A DNA stretch of 64,000 nt from Fredinandcohnia onubensis (GTDB lineage: Bacteria; Bacillota; Bacilli; Bacillales; Bacillaceae_L). How positions within the stretch are numbered: the stretch's first letter is position 1; each line of letters opens with the position of its first letter. The stretch covers positions 124,001 through 188,000 of the forward strand of contig NZ_JAPSKV010000007.1 in assembly GCF_031181385.1 (NCBI RefSeq). Direction: 5' to 3'. Positions 50,731 through 60,217 of this stretch are shown in pieces. A program made the translations under genes and the position numbers. The notes beneath the pieces are model-generated. The model was not told the DNA's origin, made no database searches, and worked only from the letters and a program-made list of their open reading frames with translations.

Positions 50731-51150
50731 TTGGAAAACTTTCATTTTTCACATACGGTCCGTGTGAGGTATTCTGAAATAGATGGTCAAAAAATTGTTT
50801 TTAACGCGCATTATCTTACATATATAGATATCGGCTTCACTGAATACATGCGTGAGATTCTTGGGCCTGATTGGCTTAAGAATCAACACTCATCCCAATT
50901 TGAACCAGTTCTTGTTAAAAGTACGGTTGAGTACAAAAAACCAGCATTACTAGATGATATCATCACTATTTATGTTCGGGTAAAAAAATTGGGTACTTCC
51001 AGCCTCACCCTTGAGAGTATCATAACACGAGATGATGATATCTTAGTTGAAGCCGAAACCATTCAAGTAAATTACAACAATATTACAAAAACATCTACAC
51101 CTATACCTGATGACATTAAACATAGAATACAAGAGTTTGAAGCTTTATAG
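50731..51150 (+). CDS. Acyl-CoA thioesterase, 4HBT/YbgC type
   Basis: This 139-residue hotdog-fold thioesterase has the pattern VRYSEIDGQKIVFNAHYLTYIDIG near the start, where the usual catalytic Asp follows Q or M; here the segment reads EIDGQKIVFN. Full-length hotdog features follow (LVKSTVEYKKPALLDDIITI). The start is TTG 50731 behind GGAGGG. It probably hydrolyses a short or medium acyl-CoA. It is flanked by copies of the array D repeat on both sides of the two-gene block. Confidence 0.87.
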   Translation: MENFHFSHTVRVRYSEIDGQKIVFNAHYLTYIDIGFTEYMREILGPDWLKNQHSSQFEPVLVKSTVEYKKPALLDDIITIYVRVKKLGTSSLTLESIITRDDDILVEAETIQVNYNNITKTSTPIPDDIKHRIQEFEAL

Positions 51151-51189
51151 GAATAAAATAAAGGCGCTAGTCGACACCTTATTTCTCAA

Positions 51190-51259
51190 TCAAATGTTTG
51201 TTTAGCGCCTTTTCTCTTTTTTCCAAGGGTTTTCACATTCAATCAAACGATTGTTTGAA
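51190..51259. repeat. Array D repeat, two further units
   Basis: TCAAATGTTTGTTTAG at 51190 and TCAAACGATTGTTTGAA at 51243 are 53 bp apart and separated by CCAAGGGTTTTCACATTCAA, as in 49386-49566. The rest of the 409-bp gap (51151-51559) is AT-rich promoter DNA of the next gene; a short frame at 51251-51445 has no ribosome site. Confidence 0.75.
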
Positions 51260-51559
51260 AAAGCAATGAAATACTCTAATCATGTTACCGACTTCCTTCA
51301 ATCTCCTCATAGGCACGAGACCCTTTCTTATCCTACTTTAGTAGGAATAATATTCCGCTTATATTACAAATATATTTCGACATTGACATGTTTGTTCTTT
51401 TACGAAACCTTGATTCTAGTAGGTTTTGAAACATTACAATATTAACAATATGTAACAATTTCGCGACAAATGGAGAATTTTATAGAAACTTATGATAATA
51501 TGGTAGAGTAAAAGACTCGGATATAGACTAAGTAGATTAGTAAGAAAGTAGGAATTATC

Positions 51560-52699
51560 TTGAAAAAGACACTCGTAACCTTAAGTGCCACTTTAATGAT
51601 AAGTGCCTTTTCTCCATATGTAATATCAACTAGTGCAGAAACGTCGATTAGTTCACTTCAAACTGAGCTTTCTGATACACAAAAAGCATTAGCAGAATTA
51701 AATGCTCAAATAGCAAAAGTTGACCAAGCGATTGAAGATAACCGCAAAATGATCGCTCAAACAGAAGCGGAAATTAAGAAAACAGAAGAACAAGTAAAAA
51801 CTCTAGAAGCTGAGATTGAACAACTTGAAAAAGAAATTGAAGCTCGTAATGAAATTTTAAAAGAACGTGCCCGCATGATGCAACAATCTGGTGGAACGAT
51901 TAGTTACCTAGATGTTATTTTCGGCGCACAAAGCTTTTCTGATTTTATTAACCGTGTGAGTGCAGTCTCTACAATTATGCAAGCTGACCAAGAAATAATT
52001 GATGAACAAGCGAAAGCAATCAATCTGGTAGAAGAAAAGCAAGCTAAGATTCAGGAGACTCTAACTTCATTAACAAACGAAAAAGAAGAATTGGTAGCCA
52101 TGCAAGGTCAAATTGAAGACCAAAAAGCTCAAAATGACGCATTAAAGGCTGCATTACAATCAAAAGAACAAAAAACCTTAGCGGACATTGAAGACCTTCG
52201 TGCTAGTATGATTACTGCAACACCTGCAGTTAGCACTACGACTTCATCTAGTTCTGCTCCAACAACATCTAATGCTACTGCTTCAGTCCCAACCTCTACA
52301 CCAAAGGTTTCGGGTTCAATCAACACAGTAATCAAAGCTGGATATAAGTACATTGGAAACTCTGTATATGTATTTGGTGGAGGAAGAAACTCTTATGATG
52401 TTGCACACGGTCGCTTTGACTGCTCTGGTTTCGTACACTGGGCATTTGCACAGGCTGGTATAAGTGTTGGTGCTAGCACAGATGCACTGAAAAACCAAGG
52501 AACTCGAGTTTCTGTTAGTGACATGAAACCTGGAGATTTAGTATTCTTTAATACCTATAAAACGGATGGCCACGTTGGAATTTACATAGGCGGCGGTAAG
52601 TTCATCGGTTCTCAAAGCTCAACTGGAGTTGGCATTGCTGATATGACAAGTGGTTACTGGAAAAATACGTTTAATGGTCGTGTAAATCGTATTTTTTAA
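51560..52699 (+). CDS. Secreted NlpC/P60 peptidoglycan hydrolase with coiled coil (CwlO-like)
   Basis: This 379-residue protein has a signal peptide (about 1-27, cleavage after TSA), a long coiled-coil region (30-215), a Ser/Thr-rich linker (220-250) and a C-terminal NlpC/P60 domain. The catalytic Cys288 lies in FDCSGFVHWAF and the His338 in DGHVGIYIGG. The architecture is that of CwlO/PcsB-type DL-endopeptidases, which cut the peptide bridge during wall growth and are often activated by FtsEX. There is no ftsEX nearby. The start is TTG 51560 and a terminator follows. Confidence 0.92.
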   Translation: MKKTLVTLSATLMISAFSPYVISTSAETSISSLQTELSDTQKALAELNAQIAKVDQAIEDNRKMIAQTEAEIKKTEEQVKTLEAEIEQLEKEIEARNEILKERARMMQQSGGTISYLDVIFGAQSFSDFINRVSAVSTIMQADQEIIDEQAKAINLVEEKQAKIQETLTSLTNEKEELVAMQGQIEDQKAQNDALKAALQSKEQKTLADIEDLRASMITATPAVSTTTSSSSAPTTSNATASVPTSTPKVSGSINTVIKAGYKYIGNSVYVFGGGRNSYDVAHGRFDCSGFVHWAFAQAGISVGASTDALKNQGTRVSVSDMKPGDLVFFNTYKTDGHVGIYIGGGKFIGSQSSTGVGIADMTSGYWKNTFNGRVNRIF

Positions 52700-52716
52700 T
52701 TTAACAAGCCTAACTA

Positions 52717-52746
52717 AAGCATCTTCATCTTTGAAGATGCTTTTCT
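52717..52746 (+). terminator. Terminator of the NlpC/P60 gene
   Basis: GCATCTTCA pairs with TGAAGATGC over TCTT, followed by TTTTC. Confidence 0.92.
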
Positions 52747-52874
52747 TGTGAAGAAAATTGGAAGTTATTGGTCCCTCACAAAAAAAGTTCTTTGACTCTC
52801 CTCCCGATTACTTTCAAATTGTTTTCATTTAATTTATGATAGGAAAGTAAGCTATCATACTGGAGTGACATACG

Positions 52875-54056
52875 TTGGATACAAAAAAAGCATTACCTAT
52901 ATTATTTGCAGTTATGTTTTTGGTTTATGTCGGGTTCGGAATTATTATTCCGGTCATACCCTTTTATGCAGAAGATCTTGGTGCTTCACCTACTGAATTG
53001 GGATTACTCATGGCTGTTTATTCATTAATGCAATTCTTGTTCGCACCGATGTGGGGAAGAATTTCCGATCGGATTGGACGTAAGCCTGTTATTATGATTG
53101 GTATCTTTGGACTTGCGGTTTCATTCTTTCTCATGGCGTTATCCACAGAATTATGGATGTTGTTTGTAGCCAGAATCATTGGTGGCTTTCTTTCAGCCGC
53201 AAATATGCCGACCGTAATGGCATATGCTGCCGATATTACCTCTGAGGAAGACCGTGGTAAAGGAATGGGGGTCATTGGTGCATCAATCGGTTTAGGGTTT
53301 ATCTTTGGACCAGCAATTGGTGGTATTTTCTCAAAAACGGACTTACAGATGCCCTTTTACATAGCTGGAACCTTGTCTTTACTTACCTTCTTCCTCGTCA
53401 TGTTCATCCTTAAAGAATCTCTAGCTAAGGAGCAAAGGCATCCAAAAGACCGAAAAAGAACGGGTCTGTTAAAAGCACTAAACGGTCCTGAAAGTGTTCT
53501 CTTTTTCCTTTCTCTTTTTATCACTTTATCCCTATCAGGGCTTGAAGCTACGTTTGCTTATTTTGCGGCGGAAAAAGCTGGATTGGGGACGACTGAGCTC
53601 GGTTATATTTTTATGATTATGGGACTCGCTGGAGCGATTGTACAAGGTGGATTAGTGGGAAGGCTAACGAAACGGTTTGGTGAAGGGTTCGTAATCCAAA
53701 TTGGGATTTTCGTGTCAGCCGTAGGTTTTTTCCTTATTTTATTTACAAAGGATTTCGTTACAGCTGCGATTTATTTAACCATTTTTGGAGTAGGAAATGG
53801 TATCATTCGTCCTGCGGTTTCGGCATTACTAACGAAGCGATCTAAGACGGGACATGGAAGCGTCACTGGGTTATTGTCCTCCTTCGATTCGCTTGGACGA
53901 ATTCTTGGACCTATTTTAGGTGGTCTGCTTTATACAATTTCAATGGGATTACCCTATATATCAGGTATATTCCTATCCGCTGTCGCTTTCATATTGTTTA
54001 GAATGTATTCAGCAAAAACGAAGAAAAATCATACGGCACAAACGAACAAAGGGTAG
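52875..54056 (+). CDS. MFS drug-efflux transporter (TetA/DHA1 group)
   Basis: This 393-residue twelve-helix exporter has motif A GRISDRIGRKPVIMIG (about 60-75), motif C GASIGLGFIFGPAIGG (about 135-150) and the repeat of motif A in the second half (GRLTKRFGEGFVI). It is close in type to the gene at 16626 and may be a paralogue. The TTG start follows GGAGTG. A terminator overlaps its stop. Substrate unknown; similarity to TetA does not imply tetracycline transport. Confidence 0.88.
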   Translation: MDTKKALPILFAVMFLVYVGFGIIIPVIPFYAEDLGASPTELGLLMAVYSLMQFLFAPMWGRISDRIGRKPVIMIGIFGLAVSFFLMALSTELWMLFVARIIGGFLSAANMPTVMAYAADITSEEDRGKGMGVIGASIGLGFIFGPAIGGIFSKTDLQMPFYIAGTLSLLTFFLVMFILKESLAKEQRHPKDRKRTGLLKALNGPESVLFFLSLFITLSLSGLEATFAYFAAEKAGLGTTELGYIFMIMGLAGAIVQGGLVGRLTKRFGEGFVIQIGIFVSAVGFFLILFTKDFVTAAIYLTIFGVGNGIIRPAVSALLTKRSKTGHGSVTGLLSSFDSLGRILGPILGGLLYTISMGLPYISGIFLSAVAFILFRMYSAKTKKNHTAQTNKG

Positions 54057-54078
54057 CAATCATGCTACCCTTTGTTTT
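54045..54078 (+). terminator. Terminator overlapping the MFS gene end
   Basis: AACAAAGGGTAGCA pairs with TGCTACCCTTTGTT over ATCA, with the stop codon inside the stem. Confidence 0.9.
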
Positions 54079-54136
54079 CATTTTACCATTAAATTGGAAA
54101 GAACCAATAGAACCGTCCCTATGGTCCCTGTCCATC

Positions 54137-55075
54137 CTATATTCTATTTAGTGCCTCACCAAGAAATTTTGCAAGCTCAAGCATTCCGTATTTTTCCGCT
54201 TTCGCTTCTGCATCTGAGTTGTAGTTGGTATTTGTATTCACGTCATAGGTGAAGACTTCACCATCTGCATTCTTCACAAACTCAATACCTGCTACATCAA
54301 TGTTTACATCTTTCAAGAATGCTTCGTAACGCGCAATCTGTTCTGGGTCAACATCGTCGATAATTTCAAACTTAGGACGTACTTCTACCTCTTCCCCAAC
54401 CGGGCAAAACAAATCGCCAATTTGACATGCATCTGCAGGGCAAAGCTCAAATCCTTCTGACGTATCTACTCGTACAGAATATACATACTTACCACCAACA
54501 AATTCTGCTCTTGTAATATAGGATTCTGGTGATTGGATATACTCTTGAATGAGCGTAATCCCGTCTACTGGCTCTTCAAATGCAGGGCTATTAACGTATG
54601 CCTTCAAGGACTCTACAGATTGGAATAATTGAACGCCTAGTCCCTTACCTGCTCGATTGTGTTTTGTAATAAAAGGTACTGTTCCTAGCTTTTCAGCAGC
54701 TTCAATAATTTGCTCACGGCCCACTGCACCAATTGTTTTTGGAGTGCGCACCCCATTTTTTTCAAGCGCTGTATATTGCTTGATTTTACTTAACTCAAGA
54801 CGAAGGGCATTACTCCCATTAAAAACAGTGCGATTATGGAATTCGAGCCAATCTAAAATCCCGCCTGTTAATTCTGGTGCAAACCGGTGATCCCTTGTGT
54901 GCGAAGAAGCACTCATACGGTTATAAAAAACACCCTCTGGTGGTTCTGCAGTTAAATCAATGACCCCTTTATCAAGATGCCATGCCTCATATGGTAAATT
55001 TAGCTCATCCAATCGTTTTGTTAAATGTGAAGTCCAATCATCATTTTCATGGATAATATATATTTTTTTAGACAT
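54137..55075 (-). CDS. ATP-grasp ligase (RimK/carboxylate-amine type)
   Basis: This 312-residue protein has the ATP-grasp fold. Residues 1-90 form a preATP-like domain. The segment VPFITKHNRAGKGLGVQLF (about 150-168) has the Lys and Gly loop, LIQEYIQSP follows, and the metal site is in TYDVNTNTNYNSDAE (about 275-290) with Asn and Asp. The closest general types are alpha-L-glutamate ligases such as RimK and amino-acid ligases. It ends the oligopeptide operon, 33 bp after the peptidase gene. A joint role with a peptidase suggests peptide or amino-acid conjugate metabolism, which is a hypothesis. Confidence 0.85.
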   Translation of the reverse strand: MSKKIYIIHENDDWTSHLTKRLDELNLPYEAWHLDKGVIDLTAEPPEGVFYNRMSASSHTRDHRFAPELTGGILDWLEFHNRTVFNGSNALRLELSKIKQYTALEKNGVRTPKTIGAVGREQIIEAAEKLGTVPFITKHNRAGKGLGVQLFQSVESLKAYVNSPAFEEPVDGITLIQEYIQSPESYITRAEFVGGKYVYSVRVDTSEGFELCPADACQIGDLFCPVGEEVEVRPKFEIIDDVDPEQIARYEAFLKDVNIDVAGIEFVKNADGEVFTYDVNTNTNYNSDAEAKAEKYGMLELAKFLGEALNRI

Positions 55076-55108
55076 ATAGAACGTCTCCCTTCGTATTACC
55101 TATTGGTC

Positions 55109-56254
55109 CTATTGATTACTTAGTCTCTGAATCACGTTTGCTAGTAAGTTTGTTCTTACTGTAAGGGAAGGAATATAAAGAAACTCTGATTCCTCATGTG
55201 CATTTCCACCCTCAGGACCAAGCCCATCTATGGATGGAATACCCATATATCCAGTTATATTTCCGTCTGAACCTCCACCACTTTTTTCATGAGAAAGTTC
55301 AAGGCCAAGCTTTTTCCCTTCATCTGCTATTATATCAATAAGCTTCTGAGACTCCTCAGTTAATACCCATGCCGGTCTCGTAATCTTACCTGACAATTCA
55401 AGCGTTGTACCTGGCACATCCGATTTGCTACAAATTTCTTTAATCGCCTTGTCAATGGCGTCTCCTTGCTCAGCGGTATTAATTCTTACATCGATAGAAG
55501 CCTCTGCATAAGGTGCTATCGTATTGACGGACGTACCACCTTTTACAATTCCGACATTCACATTGATTCCTTCATCTCGGTTTGTTAACTTGTGCAACTT
55601 TATGATTTTATTCCCTAGTTCCTCAATTGCACTTACTCCATTTTCAGGTGCTATTCCCGCATGTGAAGATTTCCCAGTTATTTTTAGTAAGTACTTTCCT
55701 CCACCTTTACGCTCGCTTACCAAATTTCCATTTTGCGCAGGTTCAAGGATAAGTGCATATTTTTTATCTTTAGCAGTTCTTTCAATAAGGTCTCTAGAAT
55801 AGATCGAGCCTATTTCCTCATCCGTATTTAGGATGATTTCTACATTCTTATAGGCGTTGCTTCCACTTTCAATTAGCGCCTTAAGAGCAAATAGGGTCGT
55901 AACTTGGCTTGACTTCATATCAATCACACCAGGTCCATATGCGTAATCTCCTTCTCTTCTGAAGGTTCTTTCCGCAACTGTTCCTTCTTTAAATACTGTA
56001 TCCATATGTGCAATAATCAAAATTTGAGGATTAATAACTTCTGGATGGCGTATTAAAAGATTATTTCCGACAATTTCTTGTTCATCGATTTCCGCTTGAA
56101 AACCGATAGATTCATATTCTTCAAGAAGAACCTTTCCAACCTTGTCAACACCGTGCTTGACGTATGTACCACTGTCAATATTGACAAGAGTTTCAATTAA
56201 CTCTAGCATCTTATCCTCATTACCAATAATGTTATCCTTCACTTCTAGCCACAT
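55109..56254 (-). CDS. M20-family metallopeptidase (CPG2-like)
   Basis: This 381-residue zinc peptidase belongs to the M20A/CPG2 group. HMDTVFKEG (about 82-90) carries the first metal His and catalytic Asp, GPGVIDMKSS gives the bridging Asp, and NTDEEIGS the catalytic and metal Glu pair. A dimerisation domain occupies about 180-290. Members release C-terminal glutamate or act on dipeptides. The gene follows the OppF-like gene by 11 bp and precedes the ATP-grasp gene. The start is ATG 56254 with AAGG directly upstream; GTG at codon 5 is an alternative. Confidence 0.9.
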   Translation of the reverse strand: MWLEVKDNIIGNEDKMLELIETLVNIDSGTYVKHGVDKVGKVLLEEYESIGFQAEIDEQEIVGNNLLIRHPEVINPQILIIAHMDTVFKEGTVAERTFRREGDYAYGPGVIDMKSSQVTTLFALKALIESGSNAYKNVEIILNTDEEIGSIYSRDLIERTAKDKKYALILEPAQNGNLVSERKGGGKYLLKITGKSSHAGIAPENGVSAIEELGNKIIKLHKLTNRDEGINVNVGIVKGGTSVNTIAPYAEASIDVRINTAEQGDAIDKAIKEICSKSDVPGTTLELSGKITRPAWVLTEESQKLIDIIADEGKKLGLELSHEKSGGGSDGNITGYMGIPSIDGLGPEGGNAHEESEFLYIPSLTVRTNLLANVIQRLSNQ

Positions 56255-56265
56255 CCTTAGATCAA

Positions 56266-57249
56266 TTATTCATCATATAGATGGCATTGTACTTCGTGGT
56301 TACCATCTACTTTAACTTTAACTGGCTTTTCTAATCTGCATCGTTCTGTAGCATATGGACAACGCGTATGGAATACACACCCACTCGGAACGGAAAGTGG
56401 TGATGGAACGTCCCCTTTTAAAATAATCCGTTCCCTCCTGCTTTCTGGGTCAGGAATCGGAACTGCTGACAATAAAGATTGAGTATATGGGTGTAATGGA
56501 TTTTTAAATAATTCATCAGTTGGTGCCTTTTCAACCATTTCACCGAGATACATTACTCCGATTCGGTCCGCAATATATCGAACCACACTCAAGTCATGAC
56601 CGATAAATAAATAAGATAGCTTTAGATCGGTTTGAAGCTTTCTTAACAAGTTAAGAATTTGGGACTGAATCGAAACATCAAGTGCAGAAACAGGTTCGTC
56701 GCAAACGATAAACTTAGGGTTTAATACGAGCGCTCGAGCAATTCCAATTCGTTGTCTTTGGCCACCAGAGAATTCATGTGGAAACTTATCATAGTGCTCT
56801 TTACTGAAACCAACCTGTTCAAGAAGGTCAAGCACTCTTTCCTTTCGCTCTGCTTTAGTACCGATTTTTTGGATGATCATCGATTCTTCAAGGCTATATC
56901 CAATTCTTTTTTTAGGATCAAGCGATGCATAGGGGTCTTGAAATATCATTTGTAAATCCTGACGAATCGTTCTAAATTGCTTCTCTTTCATGTCAAAGAT
57001 ATTTTGATTATTATAAAATACCTCTCCCCCAGATGGCTCTGTCAGTCTAAGGATTGTTCGGCCCGTCGTACTTTTACCACAGCCCGATTCTCCAACAATT
57101 CCAAATGTCTCACCTTCATAGATTTCAAAGGAAACATCATTTACTGCCCTGACTACATTTTTCTTAAAAAAAGATGATGATGCCGTTGAGAAGGACTTCT
57201 TTAAATTTTTCACTTTTATGATTGGTTCTTTTTCTTTAGGAATTGCCAT
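56266..57249 (-). CDS. Oligopeptide ABC transporter ATPase (OppF/DppF)
   Basis: This 327-residue ATPase has Walker [10 protein letters not shown] (about 53-61), Q-loop [10 protein letters not shown], signature FSGGQRQR (about 163-170), Walker [13 protein letters not shown] (about 184-195) and H-loop [10 protein letters not shown]. The C-terminal oligopeptide domain has the Cys-rich [14 protein letters not shown] motif (about 295-308), which in this family binds an iron-sulfur cluster. It overlaps the OppD-type gene by 14 nt. Confidence 0.93.
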   Translation of the reverse strand: MAIPKEKEPIIKVKNLKKSFSTASSSFFKKNVVRAVNDVSFEIYEGETFGIVGESGCGKSTTGRTILRLTEPSGGEVFYNNQNIFDMKEKQFRTIRQDLQMIFQDPYASLDPKKRIGYSLEESMIIQKIGTKAERKERVLDLLEQVGFSKEHYDKFPHEFSGGQRQRIGIARALVLNPKFIVCDEPVSALDVSIQSQILNLLRKLQTDLKLSYLFIGHDLSVVRYIADRIGVMYLGEMVEKAPTDELFKNPLHPYTQSLLSAVPIPDPESRRERIILKGDVPSPLSVPSGCVFHTRCPYATERCRLEKPVKVKVDGNHEVQCHLYDE

Positions 57250-58246
57250 TTGAAGTCCCCCTCTTCAAGGAAATTTCTTGATAATGCCAGCATCTTACCT
57301 TATGTGAGTCTGTTACTTCCTCAAGTATTGGAGCTTCATTTCTACACTTGTCTGTAGCAAATTCACATCTGCCCGCAAATCGACACCCTTGTGGAATTTG
57401 GTGAAGAGATGGTACAGAACCATCGATTTCATGGAGTTCCTTTGTTCGATCACTATCCATGTTTGGCATTGATTTTAAAAGGCCGATTGTGTATGGATGA
57501 AGAGGATTATTGAATAAATCCTTCACATCTGTTTCCTCGATCACCTGACCGAGATACATAACGACTACTCGATCGCATGTCTCTGCAACAACCGCTAAAT
57601 CATGGGTTATCATCAAAATTCCCATACTTGTTTTCTTTTGAAGGTCTTTCATCACATCCAAAATTTGCGCTTGAATCGTTACATCTAATGCGGTTGTTGG
57701 CTCATCTGCAATTAACAGGGTTGGCTCACAGCAAATCGCAAGAGCAATCATAACCCTTTGTCGCATTCCGCCTGAAAGTTGATGAGGATAATCATGAATT
57801 CTTTGTTCAGGGGAAGGAATTCCCGTTAATCGCAGTACCTCAACCGCTTTTTGATAGGCGTCTTTCTTTGACAGCTTTTTGTGTAATCTCAACGATTCAA
57901 CAATTTGGTCACCAATTGTATAGACGGGGTTTAGTGAACTCATTGGGTCTTGAAAAATCATCGAGATTTCATTCCCTCGTATTTTTCTAAGCGATTTTTC
58001 CGATTCTGTTAAAAGGTTCTGATTATGATAGGATATTGTTCCCTCGTAATCGGTCAATTGGTCATCATGTAATTTCAGGATAGACTCCGCAGTTACACTC
58101 TTACCACAACCTGACTCACCAACAACCCCTAGTGTTTCACCCTGTTTTATATAAAAGGAAGCATCTTCAACAGCCGTTAAACGCCCTTTCTCTGTCCAGA
58201 AAGAAACTCGTAATTTATCAATCTGTAGTAAATATTCGCTGTTCAT
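57236..58246 (-). CDS. Oligopeptide ABC transporter ATPase (OppD/DppD)
   Basis: This 336-residue ATPase has Walker [10 protein letters not shown] (about 39-47), Q-loop MIFQDPMSSL, signature LSGGMRQRVMIA (about 147-158), Walker B LLIADEPTTALD and H-loop LMITHDLAVV. The C-terminal CRFAGRCEFATDKC motif (about 289-302) matches its OppF partner. The ATG has GGAGGGG upstream. Typical heterodimer with the next gene product. Confidence 0.93.
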   Translation of the reverse strand: MNSEYLLQIDKLRVSFWTEKGRLTAVEDASFYIKQGETLGVVGESGCGKSVTAESILKLHDDQLTDYEGTISYHNQNLLTESEKSLRKIRGNEISMIFQDPMSSLNPVYTIGDQIVESLRLHKKLSKKDAYQKAVEVLRLTGIPSPEQRIHDYPHQLSGGMRQRVMIALAICCEPTLLIADEPTTALDVTIQAQILDVMKDLQKKTSMGILMITHDLAVVAETCDRVVVMYLGQVIEETDVKDLFNNPLHPYTIGLLKSMPNMDSDRTKELHEIDGSVPSLHQIPQGCRFAGRCEFATDKCRNEAPILEEVTDSHKVRCWHYQEISLKRGTSNGNS

Positions 58247-58280
58247 GCTATCCCCTCCTAATGATACAAATTCTACAATT

Positions 58281-59186
58281 CTATTTTTTCACAAGACTCT
58301 TTTTTCGCTTTGCGTGGACAATTTTTGGATCCATTACATCTCTTAGCCCATCACCTGCAAGGTTTAATCCAAGAACAAGGAGGACGATGAAACTACCCGG
58401 AAATACAGTCATCCACCAGGCCTTATAGATCACGCTTTTCCCATCAAACAATATATTTCCTAAACTAGGTTCTGGGGCTGGAATCCCTGCGCCCAAGAAG
58501 CTTAAGGAAGCCTCCGTTAAAATCGAAACAGCAAATATAAAGGTTGTTTGAATAATAACCGGTGAAAGGACGTTGGGAATGGTGTGAATAACTAGTATCC
58601 TCCATGTACTTGCCCCTTGTGCCTTTAGTGCTTCGATATATGTTTGCTCCTTTACAACTAATGCTGCGGATCGAACTACCCTTGCAATGGAAGGAATATA
58701 GACAATCACGAGAGCAATCATCACGTTTACTGTATTTGGTCCTCTGACAGCTACAATAGCCATTGCTAGAAGAATAGAAGGGAAAGCATACAGACCATCG
58801 ACTATTCTCATTAGGATATGGTCAAGCACAGTAAAATAAGCGGATAAAAGGCCAATGATTAAACCAATGATACCCGTAATAATTGCGACTGAAAGCCCAA
58901 CTATAATTGATACCCGTATTCCATAAAGGACCCTTGTAAATAAATCTCTACCAAAGTTATCTGTACCAAACCAGTGCTCTCCACTTGGTGGCTGGAGTCG
59001 GTTCTGTGGATTAATTTCATAAGGACTAAACGGTGCTAAAACAGGTGCTAATAAAGCAATGATGGTTAATATCGAAATGATGATTAAACCAGTAAGGAGC
59101 ATATTGTTAGATAGGAGCCGCGTCCAATTACGTTGTTTTTTTACGAAAAGAGTCGATGGCTTACTTACTTGTATTTCACTCTTCAT
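58281..59186 (-). CDS. Oligopeptide ABC transporter permease (DppC/OppC)
   Basis: This 301-residue permease has the DppC-type N-terminal helix (about 31-51), the external FGTDNFGRDLFTRVLYG motif and a core with QTYIEALKAQGASTWRILVIHTIPN as coupling loop. It pairs with the DppB-like protein encoded 10 bp upstream. The ATG has GAGGAG upstream. Confidence 0.93.
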   Translation of the reverse strand: MKSEIQVSKPSTLFVKKQRNWTRLLSNNMLLTGLIIISILTIIALLAPVLAPFSPYEINPQNRLQPPSGEHWFGTDNFGRDLFTRVLYGIRVSIIVGLSVAIITGIIGLIIGLLSAYFTVLDHILMRIVDGLYAFPSILLAMAIVAVRGPNTVNVMIALVIVYIPSIARVVRSAALVVKEQTYIEALKAQGASTWRILVIHTIPNVLSPVIIQTTFIFAVSILTEASLSFLGAGIPAPEPSLGNILFDGKSVIYKAWWMTVFPGSFIVLLVLGLNLAGDGLRDVMDPKIVHAKRKKSLVKK

Positions 59187-59195
59187 GTAATCTCC

Positions 59196-60149
59196 TCATT
59201 TTCTCTGATTTAAGCGAACTCGCGGGTCAACCACGCCGTAAAGCAAATCAATCACTAAATTTAATAAAACGTATGTTACAGTGATCATTAAAACTGTTCC
59301 TTGAATAACTGGAAAATCTCTTCTCTCGATTGAGTTAACAATTAACTGTCCTATTCCAGGAATATTAAAAACAGTTTCAACAACAGCCGCTCCTGTAATT
59401 AACGTTCCAAAGCTTTCTCCGATGACGGTTAAAATTGGAATAAATGCACTACGGAGAGCGTGCTTGAAGGTGATTTTGTTTGGATGTAACCCCTTGGATT
59501 TAGCCGTTTTTATATAATTCGTCTTCATTACATCTAGCATTGAAGAACGCGTCATTCTTGCGATTAACGCCGCTTGCATCATGCCAAGGGCGATTGCAGG
59601 TAGGATTAGGTAACGGAGATGTTCCCATAACCCATCACTTAAAGGACGATAGCCTGCAACAGGAAGCCATTGCAATTGAACGGAAAAAATTAAGATTAAA
59701 AATAAACCAACTAGAAAGCTAGGTACTGAAATACCAAATAGAGATATTCCCATAACTGCCTGATCCATGAAAGTGCCTCTCTTTTTCGCTGCAAAGACAC
59801 CAAGAACAAGGGCCACAATAATCGCAATAATTTGCGAGATGATCGCTAATGATAAAGTCGGTCCTAAGTATTCGAAAAATGCTTGTGTTACCGGCATTTT
59901 CAGAAAATAGGAATCTCCTAAATCACCTATGATGACCCCTTTGAACCACAGGAAGAATTGAGTATAAAGAGGCAAATCAAAGCCGAGTTCCTTTCGTAAC
60001 TCGGCTTTGGTCTCTTCTGAAGCTTCATCTCCAAGAAGAACGGTAACGGGATCACCTGGTGTCAGATGGGCCAAGAAAAAGACAACTATGGCAACTACCA
60101 GCAATATGGGAAGTAATGAAAATAATCGTTGTACAATATACTTTAGCAA
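59196..60149 (-). CDS. Oligopeptide ABC transporter permease (DppB/OppB)
   Basis: This 317-residue permease has the N-terminal helix with FFLAHLTPGDPV (about 25-36), a six-helix core and the coupling segment NYIKTAKSKGLHPNKITFKH (about 210-229). It begins with TTG behind AAAGGATG. A hairpin at 60174-60202 separates it from the binding-protein gene, which commonly lowers expression of membrane subunits against the binding protein. Confidence 0.93.
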   Translation of the reverse strand: MLKYIVQRLFSLLPILLVVAIVVFFLAHLTPGDPVTVLLGDEASEETKAELRKELGFDLPLYTQFFLWFKGVIIGDLGDSYFLKMPVTQAFFEYLGPTLSLAIISQIIAIIVALVLGVFAAKKRGTFMDQAVMGISLFGISVPSFLVGLFLILIFSVQLQWLPVAGYRPLSDGLWEHLRYLILPAIALGMMQAALIARMTRSSMLDVMKTNYIKTAKSKGLHPNKITFKHALRSAFIPILTVIGESFGTLITGAAVVETVFNIPGIGQLIVNSIERRDFPVIQGTVLMITVTYVLLNLVIDLLYGVVDPRVRLNQRK

Positions 60150-60173
60150 TTTATCATCATCCTTTACTTCTGA

Positions 60174-60202
60174 ATGAAGGCGTTCTAATCGGCCGCCTTC
60201 AT
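60174..60202 (-). terminator. Hairpin between the binding-protein and permease genes
   Basis: ATGAAGGCG pairs with CGCCTTCAT over an 11-nt loop without a strong T-run. It is more likely an attenuator or mRNA stabiliser than a full terminator. Confidence 0.65.
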
Positions 60203-60217
60203 CGCTGGAGCTTCACC

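Noticed and set aside
51251-51445. 64-codon frame downstream of the thioesterase gene
   Set aside because: It starts inside an array D repeat, has no ribosome site and a composition typical of AT-rich spacer DNA.
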